From Gemmataceae bacterium (GTDB lineage: Bacteria > Planctomycetota > Planctomycetia > Gemmatales > Gemmataceae): a DNA stretch of 64,000 nt. Shown here in pieces: positions 52,389-61,105 of the stretch. The stretch lies in the NCBI GenBank assembly GCA_019636445.1, contig JAHBXO010000022.1, positions 1 through 64,000 of the forward strand. The letters are read 5' to 3'. Under the pieces are notes generated by a model, which was not told the origin of the DNA, searched no databases, and worked only from the letters and a program-made list of their open reading frames with translations. Every line of letters begins with the position of its first letter. Position 1 is the stretch's first letter. Both the position numbers and the translations under genes were made by a program.

Positions 52389-53894
52389 ATGCAACTGCCT
52401 GACGAGAACATCGAATACGACTACCGTCGCCTCCTCGCGCCGATTCCCGACGCCTGGACGCCGCTGGCGGAGTTGCAGGCGAAGCATTTCCTTGCGCCCG
52501 ACAAGCTCGACCCGATGCGGACGAAGCTGAACGCCATCCGCGGCCAGATCGCCAGCGAACGCGAGTTGCAGAATCCGCCCGCGAAGCTCCAGCCGTTGCA
52601 GGTCGGCTACATCGACCTGCCCCAGAAACTGCTGGACCAGTTCCGGCGCCGCGGCGAACAGAGCGAGTTGGGGAAACTCAACCGCATCGCCACGCGCATC
52701 CGCGAGAACGTCGACCGTTTCATCATTCTCGGCATCGGGGGGAACCATCTCGCCGGCCGCGTGCTCTTCGAAGCATTGGGGCACAACCACCATAACGAAA
52801 TGCCGGCGAAGATGCGGATGGGACGGCCGCGCCTCTATTTCGAAGGCAACAACCTCGACAACGACTCGGTTCAGGAACTGATCGAACTGCTGGACCACAA
52901 CTGTGTGGACCCGGACCTGCCGGAGGAACGCTGGGGGTTCGCGGTGATCAGCAAGTCGGGGGACACATTGGAAACGGCGGCGGCGTTCCGCGCGTTTCGC
53001 GCCGAGGCGTCTCGCTTCTACGGACCGAAGTCCGAATGGCTGCGGAAGATGATCGTGCCGGTCACGGGCATCAAGGGGAAACTGCGCGAGTTGGCCAAGG
53101 CCGACGGCATCGCCGACGAGGACATCCTCACGATCCCGGACGACATCGGCGGGCGGTACAGCGTATTCACGCCCGTCGGCCTGCTGCCGGCGGCCATCGT
53201 CGGGCTGGACGTGCGCGCCCTGCTGCTCGGCGCGTCCGCCATGACCAAACGTTTCCTCGAAGAACCCTTCGAACGCAATCCGGTCCTCCAGTTCGCCGCG
53301 GTGAACTACCTGATGACCGACGAGCACGGTATGTCGACGCGCGTGATGAACGTGTGGAACCGCAAGCTCGAAGCGGTCGGGCACTGGTACGACCAGATGG
53401 TGGCCGAGTCGCTGGGCAAATCGGGGCGCGGGCCGCTGCCCGTCACGGCCGTGTGCAGCCGGGATATCCATTCGCGCGGCCAGCTCCACCAGGAAGGCCC
53501 GCGCGACAAGGTCTTCAACAACCTCATCGTCCGCCAGTGCAAGCAGCCGCCGGTGATGATCGGCATGTCCGACCGGAACGAGGACGAGCTGAACGCCATC
53601 AGCCGTAAGGGCTACCCGGACCTGCTGGAGGCGGCGTTCCGCGGCGTGAACGAGGCGTACTACGACGGCGCGCGGCCGGCGGCCGACATCGTCATGCCGA
53701 ACATCAGCGAGCACACCGTCGGCCAGTTGCTCCAGATGCTCATGCTCGCCACCGCCGTCGAAGCGCGCCTGTGCGGCACGAACCCCTACGGCCAGCCGGG
53801 CCTCGAAACCTACAAGTCGAACCTGATGCGAATCCTGCGAGCTTCCCCCAATCTGCCCAAAGGCGAGCTCCGCGACGCCGCCAAGGGAATGTGA
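52389..53894 (+). CDS. pgi: Glucose-6-phosphate isomerase
   Basis: 501 residues from the ATG at 52389, GGAG 8 nt upstream; an upstream in-frame ATG is less likely. Sugar-isomerase domains: FIILGIGGNHLAGR, the phosphate-binding VISKSGDTLETAAAF, and the C-terminal GLETYKSNLM that carries the catalytic Lys. The product links glucose-6-P and fructose-6-P. It diverges somewhat from E. coli Pgi but retains the active-site blocks. Immediately downstream (67 bp) begins a sugar-nucleotide/polysaccharide operon. Confidence 0.9.
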   Translation: MQLPDENIEYDYRRLLAPIPDAWTPLAELQAKHFLAPDKLDPMRTKLNAIRGQIASERELQNPPAKLQPLQVGYIDLPQKLLDQFRRRGEQSELGKLNRIATRIRENVDRFIILGIGGNHLAGRVLFEALGHNHHNEMPAKMRMGRPRLYFEGNNLDNDSVQELIELLDHNCVDPDLPEERWGFAVISKSGDTLETAAAFRAFRAEASRFYGPKSEWLRKMIVPVTGIKGKLRELAKADGIADEDILTIPDDIGGRYSVFTPVGLLPAAIVGLDVRALLLGASAMTKRFLEEPFERNPVLQFAAVNYLMTDEHGMSTRVMNVWNRKLEAVGHWYDQMVAESLGKSGRGPLPVTAVCSRDIHSRGQLHQEGPRDKVFNNLIVRQCKQPPVMIGMSDRNEDELNAISRKGYPDLLEAAFRGVNEAYYDGARPAADIVMPNISEHTVGQLLQMLMLATAVEARLCGTNPYGQPGLETYKSNLMRILRASPNLPKGELRDAAKGM

Positions 53895-53961
53895 CGCCGC
53901 GACCGCTTTGCCGGACTGGTCGGCATTGCCAGCAGCGTCGCCGATCCACTATCCTCTTCCC

Positions 53962-54903
53962 ATGCGTTGCCTCGTCACCGGCGCTGCCGGCTTCATCGGA
54001 TCCCACCTCTGCGAACGGTTGCTCGCCGACGGCCACGCCGTCGTCGGCGCCGATGCCTTCACAAACTACTACGCCCGCGCCATCAAGGAGCGGAACCTCG
54101 CCCGCTGCCGCGATCACGCCGCTTTTGCCCTGCGCGAACTCGACCTCGCCGACGGCACGCCCCCGGACCTCCTCGACGGTGTCGATCTCGTCTTCCACCT
54201 CGCCGCCATGCCCGGCCTCGTGCGCAGCTGGACCCACTTCGACGACTACAACCGCTGCAACGTCGTCGCCACCCACCGCCTGCTCGAAGGCCTGAAGGGG
54301 TCGAAAACGCTCAAGAAACTCGTCTATGCCAGCACCAGTTCCGTCTATGGCCGCTACGCCAGCGGCGACGAAAGCCTCCCGACCAAGCCGAGTTCCCCGT
54401 ACGGCATCACCAAGCTCGCCGGCGAGCAACTCTGCCGCGTCTACGCCGACGAGTTCGGCGTGCCGAACGTCGTCCTTCGCTTCTTCAGCGTCTACGGCCC
54501 GCGCCAGCGCCCCGACATGGGCCTCAACCACTTCATCGACGCCATCCTGAACGGCAAGCCGATCCGGCTTACCGGCGACGGGATGCACGTCCGCGGCAAC
54601 ACGTTCGTCCTCGATTGCGTCGACGCCATCGTGAAATCCACCGCCGCGCTGCCCGGCGAGACGTTCAACCTCGGCGGCGGCGAACTGATCACCGTCATCG
54701 AGGCGATCCGCAAGATCGAGCGGATTTGCGGCAAGACGGCAATCATCGAACGCCACCCGCCGCGGAACGGCGACCAGCTCGCCACCGGCGCGGACGTCGG
54801 CAAGCTGTTCCGCCACCTCGGCTGGAAGCCGACGACGAGCATGGACGACGGACTGGCCCAGCAGATCGAATGGCAGGCGAACAGTGCCGGTGCCGGTGAA
54901 TAG
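53962..54903 (+). CDS. NAD-dependent sugar-nucleotide epimerase
   Basis: 313 residues from the ATG at 53962. Extended SDR: NAD motif GAAGFIGSH (7-15), catalytic Ser/Thr region ASTSSVYG (123-130) and YGITK (Tyr147, Lys151). VYGPRQRPDMG and the GalE/WbpP/CapI-like substrate region point to UDP-sugar 4-epimerase or dehydratase activity. Substrate probably UDP-glucuronate, UDP-glucose or a derivative. First gene of a three-gene cluster with an adenylate-forming enzyme and a glycosyltransferase, fitting exopolysaccharide or glycan synthesis. Confidence 0.88.
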   Translation: MRCLVTGAAGFIGSHLCERLLADGHAVVGADAFTNYYARAIKERNLARCRDHAAFALRELDLADGTPPDLLDGVDLVFHLAAMPGLVRSWTHFDDYNRCNVVATHRLLEGLKGSKTLKKLVYASTSSVYGRYASGDESLPTKPSSPYGITKLAGEQLCRVYADEFGVPNVVLRFFSVYGPRQRPDMGLNHFIDAILNGKPIRLTGDGMHVRGNTFVLDCVDAIVKSTAALPGETFNLGGGELITVIEAIRKIERICGKTAIIERHPPRNGDQLATGADVGKLFRHLGWKPTTSMDDGLAQQIEWQANSAGAGE

Positions 54904-54976
54904 TGTCAGGAGGATAAACCCTTGCTTTTCGACACGATTCACTGACACTGGCTTCTGATACATCGAGGGAGCAGGG

Positions 54977-56323
54977 ATGCTCGACTTCCTGAATCGCCAC
55001 GTCGCGCAGCCGATCTACGCCGCGAAGGCCGGCAGCCGGCACCTGCAATTCTTGCGAACCCTGCGCCGCACGCAGTTTGATCCCCCGGAGATCGTCCGCG
55101 CCCGGCAACTCGCCGCGCTGCAAGCGATCCTTCGCCACGCCTTCGACACGGTGCCCTTCTACCGCGCCGCCTGGGCCGCCGCCGGCGTCCATCCGAACGA
55201 CGTGAAGGATTTCGCCGACCTCCGCCGGTTCCCGATCGTCACGAAGACCGACCTTCGCACGCGCGCCGCCGAGTTCCACTCCGAGGCGTACCGCGGTCCG
55301 TACGTCACAAAGCGCACCTCCGGCTCGACCGGCGTGCCGCTGACGATCCGCCTGGACGAAGCCGGCAAGCAGTGGAAGTACGCCGGCACCCTGCGCGGGG
55401 ACGAATGGTCCGGCTGGCGGCTCGGCCAGCGCGTGGCGAAACTGTGGGGCAATCCGGAGTACCGGCATTCCGGCTTCAAGGGCCGTCTGCGGAACGCGAT
55501 CCTCGACCGCGCCGTCCACCTCGATACCGTCCGCCTCACCGACGCTCGAATGCGCGACTTCGTGACCGCGATTCGCCGGCATCGGCCGGGCCTGCTCTTC
55601 GGCCACGCCCACTCCCTCTACCTCATCGCCGACCGGTTGAAGAAGCAGGGCATCGACGACGTGCGCCCGAACGGCATCGTCTCGACCGCCATGCCCCTGC
55701 ACGACTGGCAGCGCAAGACGATCGAGGAGGTCTTCGGAACGAAGGCGACCGACCGCTACGGCTGCGAGGAGACGAGCCTCATCGCCGGAGAGTGTGAGGT
55801 CCACCGCGGCCTGCACGTGAACGCCGATTCCGTGCATGTGGAAGTCGAATCGGGCGAGCCGACCGGCCCGCTACTCGTGACCGACTTGTGCAACCACGCG
55901 ATGCCGCTCATCCGCTACCGGAACGGCGATCACGTGACCCTGACGGATCGCATTTGTTCCTGCGGCCGCGGCCTGCCGCTCATCGAGAAGGTGGAGGGCC
56001 GCGACGCCGATTACGTCGTCACGCCAACGGGCTCGCTCATCTCCGGCATCTCGCTCACCGAGAACTTCGCCTGTCTCATCGAGGGCACCGCCCAGGTGCA
56101 GATCGTGCAGGAGGCCGTCACCCACCTGCGCCTGCGCATCGTGCCGTCCGAAGCTTTCGGCGTTGACAGCCGCCGGCAGATCGCAAGGCTCGTCGGCGAC
56201 ACCTTCGGCCCGACGATGCGCCACGACATCGAACTCGTGGACGCCATCCCGCAGGAGCCGGGCGGCAAGTACCGCTTCTGCATCTCGAAGGTCGCACCCG
56301 CCGCCGCGAGGGCGCTGCGATGA
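54977..56323 (+). CDS. PaaK/CapK-like adenylate-forming enzyme
   Basis: 448 residues. Phenylacetate-CoA ligase/F390-synthetase-like superfamily: ATP-binding TSGSTGVPLTIRL (about 113-125), RYGCEETSLIAGEC, and CSCGRGLPLIEKVEGRDADY (a Cys-containing hinge). In polysaccharide clusters, CapK-type members activate an acid for attachment to a sugar. It is sandwiched between an epimerase and a GT2 gene and overlaps the latter by 4 bp, so a glycan-modifying role is more likely than phenylacetate catabolism. Confidence 0.85.
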   Translation: MLDFLNRHVAQPIYAAKAGSRHLQFLRTLRRTQFDPPEIVRARQLAALQAILRHAFDTVPFYRAAWAAAGVHPNDVKDFADLRRFPIVTKTDLRTRAAEFHSEAYRGPYVTKRTSGSTGVPLTIRLDEAGKQWKYAGTLRGDEWSGWRLGQRVAKLWGNPEYRHSGFKGRLRNAILDRAVHLDTVRLTDARMRDFVTAIRRHRPGLLFGHAHSLYLIADRLKKQGIDDVRPNGIVSTAMPLHDWQRKTIEEVFGTKATDRYGCEETSLIAGECEVHRGLHVNADSVHVEVESGEPTGPLLVTDLCNHAMPLIRYRNGDHVTLTDRICSCGRGLPLIEKVEGRDADYVVTPTGSLISGISLTENFACLIEGTAQVQIVQEAVTHLRLRIVPSEAFGVDSRRQIARLVGDTFGPTMRHDIELVDAIPQEPGGKYRFCISKVAPAAARALR

Positions 56324-57228
56324 CCCCGGCCGTGTCCGTCGTGATGGCGGCAAAAAACTACGCTCGCTTCCTGCCGGAGGCGATCGAATCGGTGCGTTCT
56401 CAGACGTTCGCCGATTGGGAACTGGTGATCGTGGACGACGGCTCGACGGACGACACGCCCGCGGCCGTGAAGCCGTACCTCGCCGACCCTCGTGTGAAGT
56501 ACGTCCGCTCCGACCACCTCGGCCAGTCGCGGGCGAAGAACCTGGGCCTGCGCCTGGGCCGCGGCACGTTCGTCGCCTACCTCGACGCCGACGACGCCTG
56601 GATGCCGACAAAGTTGGAGAAGCAGTTCGCCGCGTTCTGGCCCGGCGTCGGCGTCGTCTTCTGCGGCCGGGAATTAATGGACGAGTCCGGCGCCGCCATC
56701 CCCCGACCACCCGCACCGCTACCGCCCACCGGCCGCGTCCTTGATGCGATGTTTGTTCAGAACTTCGTCTGCTTTTCGTCCGCGATGGTCCGCCGAAGCG
56801 TCTTCGATCACGTCGGCGCCTTCGATCCCGGCCTCGACCTCGCGATCGACTATGACCTCTGGCTACGGGTCGCGCGGCATTACGAATTCGAGTACGTGCC
56901 CGAACCACTTGTCCGCTATCGCACCGGTCACGGAAACCTCTCGCAGAAACTCGCGGATCGCGTGGCCACGGCGTTTTCGATCATGCACCGGCACCGGGGC
57001 GCGGTCGCGCCAGTGGCCGTCGCAGAGGGCTACGCGTCGACCGCTCGCACGATGGGCTGGGTGCTGCGTTCCGCCGAGCCGGGCACGGCGCTCGCGTGGT
57101 ACGCCCGCGCGCTCGCGTGGCCGCACCGACGCTGGGATTCGTGCAAGGGATTGGCCGCGTCGCTCCTGAATCTCGTTCGACTCAAGCGCGGAACGACGGC
57201 GGCCGAGAACCTGAGCGTGAACGGCTGA
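56320..57228 (+). CDS. Family 2 glycosyltransferase
   Basis: 302 residues. GT-A fold: SVVMAAKNYARFLPEAIESV, nucleotide-binding VIVDDGSTDDTP (37-48) and the metal motif YLDADDAW (DADD 89-92). The C-terminal helical part follows the usual GT2 pattern. There is no membrane segment, so it is a cytosolic transferase acting on a lipid-linked or nucleotide acceptor. ATGA overlap with the adenylate-forming gene. Confidence 0.9.
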   Translation: MTPAVSVVMAAKNYARFLPEAIESVRSQTFADWELVIVDDGSTDDTPAAVKPYLADPRVKYVRSDHLGQSRAKNLGLRLGRGTFVAYLDADDAWMPTKLEKQFAAFWPGVGVVFCGRELMDESGAAIPRPPAPLPPTGRVLDAMFVQNFVCFSSAMVRRSVFDHVGAFDPGLDLAIDYDLWLRVARHYEFEYVPEPLVRYRTGHGNLSQKLADRVATAFSIMHRHRGAVAPVAVAEGYASTARTMGWVLRSAEPGTALAWYARALAWPHRRWDSCKGLAASLLNLVRLKRGTTAAENLSVNG

Positions 57229-57246
57229 GTCACTTCGGGATCGCTT

Positions 57247-57333
57247 GGCGCTGTAGGGCGGGTCAAGGCTTTGCGCCGACCCGCCACGCACACCGGCGGG
57301 TCGGCGCAAAACCTAGACCCGCCCTACAGCGCC
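57247..57333. repeat. 87-bp hairpin element with flanking 13-bp duplication
   Basis: GGCGCTGTAGGGCGGGTC (57247-57264) and its exact inverse (57316-57333) bound an inner stem, CGCCGACCCGCC against GGCGGGTCGGCG. The 13-mer ACTTCGGGATCGC occurs on both sides (57232-57244 and 57337-57349); the right one is the last codons and stop of the next gene. It fills the convergent gap. Confidence 0.8.
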
Positions 57334-57334
57334 G

Positions 57335-59455
57335 TTACTTCGGGATCGCGTTCAGCGTGAAGTACGCCTCCGCGTGCAGCAATTCCTCGCCGTCGGCCGC
57401 CTTCACGTCGTTGAACTTCCAGTCGTAGACGCGGCCAATGCGACGGTCCGGCACGGCGAGCTTCACCGTCTTCGCGTCCGCCGACACGCCGAGGACTTCG
57501 ACCTTCTCGCCTTGGGTGTCCGTTTCCGGATAGCCGTACTGGCTGGTGTAGACGTACGTAAACGACTTCAGTGAATACGCCGCGGCCTTCTCCACGCTCT
57601 TCGGATCGACCGGCTTCGTGAAGGTGAGGTCGAATCCGTCCTTCGTGGCTTTCATCGTCTGCACTTCGAACGGGACGACGCCGTTGAACGAGATGCGTTC
57701 GAGGCCGTAGGGCTTGCCGCCGACGGAACCCCAGCCGCGATTCGTCTGGCCGACGTAGAGGCTGCCGTCCGGCCCGAAGGCGAGTCGGTTCACACCGCAC
57801 TGGAGACCGGAGCGGAACGGGAAGCAGACGCCCTGGAAGACGCCGTCGGTCTTCTGAAGGTCGACGCGCATGACCATCGACTTGGTCTGGTCGCCGACGA
57901 AGCACTGGCCGGCGAACGGGCCGAACTTGCCGCCGGTCGTGTCCCAGATCGGCTCGCTGACCGACTGGCCCATGCGGCCGTAGGGGAACCAAATGCAGGG
58001 CGGATCGACTTCGGGCATCCCCTTCGGAGACGTTTTCCCGAACGGCGGCTGACCGTCGTACATCATGCCGTAAGGAACCTTATCATTGACTTTGCCGGCG
58101 AAGGGGGAGTTCTTCACCCAGAGCAGCCCGGCCTGGTGGCCGTAGAACTTCCCCTTCTTGACGTGGTGCATCTTGTTGCTGGCCACCCACTCGCCCTGGT
58201 TATCGGTGTAGAACAGTTCGCCGTCGGGCGAGAAGTTGACGCCGTTGGGGGAACGCAGGCCGTAGGCCCACGGTTCCATCTCACCGGTCTTGCCGTCGAT
58301 CTTGATGCACCAGCCACGCCAGGGGGACTTGGCCTGGTGCCCGCCGCCGAAGCCGACGTTGAGGGTGATGAAGAAGTCGCCGTTCTTGTCTCGGGCCGGG
58401 CCGAAGGCGAATTCGTGGTAGTCGCCGCTGACGCCCCACTTGTCGGAGAAGGTGAGGAACTCGTCGGCGCGGCCGTCGCCATTGGCGTCGACGAGTTTGG
58501 TCATCTCGGGCCGCTGGACGACGTAGGTGGTCTTGTTGTCGACGACGTACAAGCCGAGTGATTCGTGCAGCCCGCTGGCATAGCGGGTGAACTTCGCGTC
58601 ACCGATGTTTTCGGCCGCGGGGTTCTCGACGAGCCAGACTTCGCCGCGGCGGGTACAGGCGAGGAGTTTGCCGTCGGGCCGGAAGCCGAGGCCGCCGACT
58701 TCGAGCACGCATTCCGGTGGCGTGGCGAAGGTGGCGACGCGGTAGAACTTCGCCTCGTTGGCGTAGCTTCCGGTGGAACTGTTGGAGTTCGGCTTCGCGT
58801 AATCCTTGTCGAGCCGCTTGATGATCTGCGGCGGAGCGTAGTCGGGCATTTCGGGGTTCACGTACACTTCCCAGCCACCGCCAAGCTGGCCGATCTTGAG
58901 CATGAGCTGATTCTTCCCCTCGCGAACTTTCAGGAGCGTGGAATCCTGATCCGGCGCGGCGGGGCGGACGTGGTTCGCGTGCAGGATGCGCTCGCCGTGG
59001 TGGAAGACGCTGATCGTGTCGTCGCTGCCGAGCGAGATCGGCAGGCGGGCGAAGACCTTCGAGTCGAACTCGTGGAGCAGGTAGACGACGCCGTCGTTCT
59101 TGTCGTTCGGGAAAAGCTTGGCGAGGTCGTAGATCTTGCCAAGCTGGAAATTCGGCAGTTCCTTCCAGCCGAACTTCTGGCCGTTCTTGCCGACGTAGGT
59201 CGATTTCAAGCTGATCGGTTTCTCGGTCTCCGGCGCGTAGCGGGCGTCGAACCCCTGGCCGTCGGTATTGTCGAACGGCCCGGCGTAGTACCACTTGCCT
59301 TCGAGGTTCGGCATGCCGAAGGAGGCGAGCGTCGCGCGGATCGTGTCGGCGCGATTACCCTTCTTCACGTACTCGCCCTTGTCGAAAGGCGTGGGTGTCT
59401 GGGCGGCGAGCGGAAGCGATAACAGGACGAGCGCGGCGAGCGTTCGCAGGGGCAT
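57335..59455 (-). CDS. Secreted beta-propeller (DUF7133-like) protein
   Basis: 706 residues from the ATG at 59455 with GAGGA upstream. Signal peptide (MPLRTLAALVLLSLPLAAQ). The first 250 residues or so contain YAGPFDNTDGQGFDARY, reminiscent of planctomycete carbohydrate-associated N-terminal modules. The remainder is a soluble glucose/sorbosone-dehydrogenase-like propeller of the PVC membrane-bound dehydrogenase group (LVDANGDGRADEF, GLRSPNGVNFSPDGELFYTDNQG, RLAFGPDGSLYVGQTNRGWG). No haem CxxCH motif is present. Probably periplasmic or surface-exposed; the substrate is unknown. Confidence 0.85.
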   Translation of the reverse strand: MPLRTLAALVLLSLPLAAQTPTPFDKGEYVKKGNRADTIRATLASFGMPNLEGKWYYAGPFDNTDGQGFDARYAPETEKPISLKSTYVGKNGQKFGWKELPNFQLGKIYDLAKLFPNDKNDGVVYLLHEFDSKVFARLPISLGSDDTISVFHHGERILHANHVRPAAPDQDSTLLKVREGKNQLMLKIGQLGGGWEVYVNPEMPDYAPPQIIKRLDKDYAKPNSNSSTGSYANEAKFYRVATFATPPECVLEVGGLGFRPDGKLLACTRRGEVWLVENPAAENIGDAKFTRYASGLHESLGLYVVDNKTTYVVQRPEMTKLVDANGDGRADEFLTFSDKWGVSGDYHEFAFGPARDKNGDFFITLNVGFGGGHQAKSPWRGWCIKIDGKTGEMEPWAYGLRSPNGVNFSPDGELFYTDNQGEWVASNKMHHVKKGKFYGHQAGLLWVKNSPFAGKVNDKVPYGMMYDGQPPFGKTSPKGMPEVDPPCIWFPYGRMGQSVSEPIWDTTGGKFGPFAGQCFVGDQTKSMVMRVDLQKTDGVFQGVCFPFRSGLQCGVNRLAFGPDGSLYVGQTNRGWGSVGGKPYGLERISFNGVVPFEVQTMKATKDGFDLTFTKPVDPKSVEKAAAYSLKSFTYVYTSQYGYPETDTQGEKVEVLGVSADAKTVKLAVPDRRIGRVYDWKFNDVKAADGEELLHAEAYFTLNAIPK

Positions 59456-59472
59456 GGTCGATCCTCGATTCA

Positions 59473-60165
59473 TCACAGGTGGTTCCAGAGCTTTTTGAAT
59501 TCGGCGGCAAAGGCTTCGACGAGGTCCGGGTCGCCGGTGTCGACGAGGTTCTCCTCGTTCACTTCCGCGGCACTGCGCGTCCAGTTGTAGCTGCCGTTGA
59601 GCAGGCGGGTGCCATCGAAGATGGCGAACTTGTGGTGCATGTGGGCGTGGGTGCGGTCAATTTTGGTGGAGATGCCGGCCGCTTCGAATTCGCGAATGTC
59701 CGAGCCGAGGTCGTAGGCCTTGTCGTTGTCGGTGATGAGGCGGAGCTTCACGCCGCGGCGGTGGGCGTCCAGCATGGCGCGGGCGATGCGGTCGTCGGTG
59801 ATGGTGAAGACGCAGACGTCGACGGTCCGGCGGGCGGCCTTGAAGCGATGGACGATCCGTTCGAGGCAGGCGGTACCGGGCGAGAAGAAGGCATCCGACG
59901 GTTCGACGGCGGGTTTCTTCGCGTTCGGTTCGATCGGCGCGACGACCTTCATGGCATCTTCGAGCCATTCGAGGAGTTGGGCCGTGTCGAGCGAAGCGGA
60001 GGCGGCGCGGGCCGCGTCGAAGAGGGCGTGGCGCACGACGCCGCGGTCCTGGTTCGAGCGGGCGTGCTCCGACAGCCAGTCGGCGAGCGCGGACTTCTCC
60101 CCGCCGCTGAGCGCACGGTCGGCGAGGGATTGTTTCAGGAACGTTTCGAGTTCGGAGAGGGTCAT
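59473..60165 (-). CDS. Phospholipase D-like protein
   Basis: 230 residues from the ATG at 60165; an ATG at 60183 that overlaps the upstream stop is possible. A helical N-terminal half (1-90) resembling a short regulatory domain precedes a single PLD/nuclease-type HKD motif: His177, Lys179, Asp184 in MHHKFAIFDGTRLLNGSYNW. Two such motifs, or a dimer of one-motif chains as in Nuc/BfiI, make an active site. Downstream of an Rpn-like gene on the same strand; nuclease activity is more likely than lipase. Confidence 0.82.
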   Translation of the reverse strand: MTLSELETFLKQSLADRALSGGEKSALADWLSEHARSNQDRGVVRHALFDAARAASASLDTAQLLEWLEDAMKVVAPIEPNAKKPAVEPSDAFFSPGTACLERIVHRFKAARRTVDVCVFTITDDRIARAMLDAHRRGVKLRLITDNDKAYDLGSDIREFEAAGISTKIDRTHAHMHHKFAIFDGTRLLNGSYNWTRSAAEVNEENLVDTGDPDLVEAFAAEFKKLWNHL

Positions 60166-60175
60166 GGGGCGGGTA

Positions 60176-61102
60176 TCACGCATCCGCGAGGAATTCGTCC
60201 CAGTTCGAGGCGACAAGGACTTTGTCGGCGAGCGATTCGAGGCGGTTCAAGTCCGCGATAGCGTTAAGTTTCGCGATTGAGGCGGGGGCCGGTTCGCCGA
60301 ATCGGCGTGTGGCTTGCCGAAGGACCAGATTCCGGGCTTCCACCATGCGGCCCTCCTGAAGGCCGAGGCTCTTGCCTTCCTGAAGGCCGAGGCTCTTGCC
60401 TTCCTTCAAGCCGGCGCTTTTGCCCTGCTGCACAATCCACTGGTACACCGACGATTCTTCCATCAGCATGTTCAGCCTCCGATACATCTCCACGATTTGC
60501 CGATAATTGTACCGCAGACCGCACAAGACGCTCGATGCCACGAACAGCGTATCGGACAATCGGCAAGTCACGCCATCCGATCTTAACCGGTCGCGGAACC
60601 GCCCCAACGTCTGCTCCAGGTCCGTACTCGCTTCATCGGTCAGCATCGCCAACGGGGCCAGGCCGAGGCCGGCGTTCAACCAATCGTCGACGCTCCGTTC
60701 CCACACCTTCACGATGTGGTAGTGGAAGCTCGCGATCGGCCGGCCCGTGGCTCCGATACGATCATAACGCTCGGTCTGGTCGCTGGCCAACGCTTTCGGC
60801 CGCAGTAGCACGAGCACCGATTCCACCGGCAATCCGTGCTGGTGATCGACGAGCGTATTGTACCGCATGAGTTCACGCGGAATGCCAAGCCGGGGGTTCG
60901 CTTCGAGTTCCAGATGCAGGATGCTCGGCTGCGGTCCGTCGATGCGGTACAGCTTGTCCGCCTGTACGGACGTCGCGAGGTCGGTGTCGAGCGCGGTGAA
61001 CGGCCCCGGCGGAATGCCAGCGATCCGCGCGAAGCCGTTCACCCAGTCTTCGGGTCGGGCATCGATCAGTTCGTTGAGCACCGCGTCGAACGGCTTGGCC
61101 AT
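60176..61102 (-). CDS. Rpn-like PD-(D/E)XK protein with DUF4351 tail
   Basis: 308 residues; GGAG just before the ATG lies in the last codons of the upstream gene. The N-terminal domain (about 1-150) has the recombination-promoting-nuclease/transposase-like pattern DKLYRIDGPQPSILHLELEA. The C-terminal part (about 255-300) matches DUF4351 (EARNLVLRQATRRFGEPA). Between them is a repeated octapeptide (GKSAGLKE, GKSLGLQE, GKSLGLQE) encoded by near-identical 24-bp units at 60356-60410. Such repeats vary in number between relatives. Sits in an operon with an enolase-superfamily and a PLD gene. Confidence 0.8.
   Translation of the reverse strand: MAKPFDAVLNELIDARPEDWVNGFARIAGIPPGPFTALDTDLATSVQADKLYRIDGPQPSILHLELEANPRLGIPRELMRYNTLVDHQHGLPVESVLVLLRPKALASDQTERYDRIGATGRPIASFHYHIVKVWERSVDDWLNAGLGLAPLAMLTDEASTDLEQTLGRFRDRLRSDGVTCRLSDTLFVASSVLCGLRYNYRQIVEMYRRLNMLMEESSVYQWIVQQGKSAGLKEGKSLGLQEGKSLGLQEGRMVEARNLVLRQATRRFGEPAPASIAKLNAIADLNRLESLADKVLVASNWDEFLADA
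60356..60410. repeat. 24-bp tandem repeat in the Rpn-like gene
   Basis: Two identical and one related 24-nt units (CTGAAGGCCGAGGCTCTTGC plus four nt) encode GKSLGLQE repeats. Copy number could change by slippage without breaking the frame. Confidence 0.8.
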
Positions 61103-61105
61103 CGC

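Noticed and set aside
57247..57333. Simple bidirectional terminator between convergent genes
   Set aside because: The stem is long enough, but there is no T-tract on either strand and the flanking 13-bp duplication favours an inserted element. A secondary terminator role remains possible.
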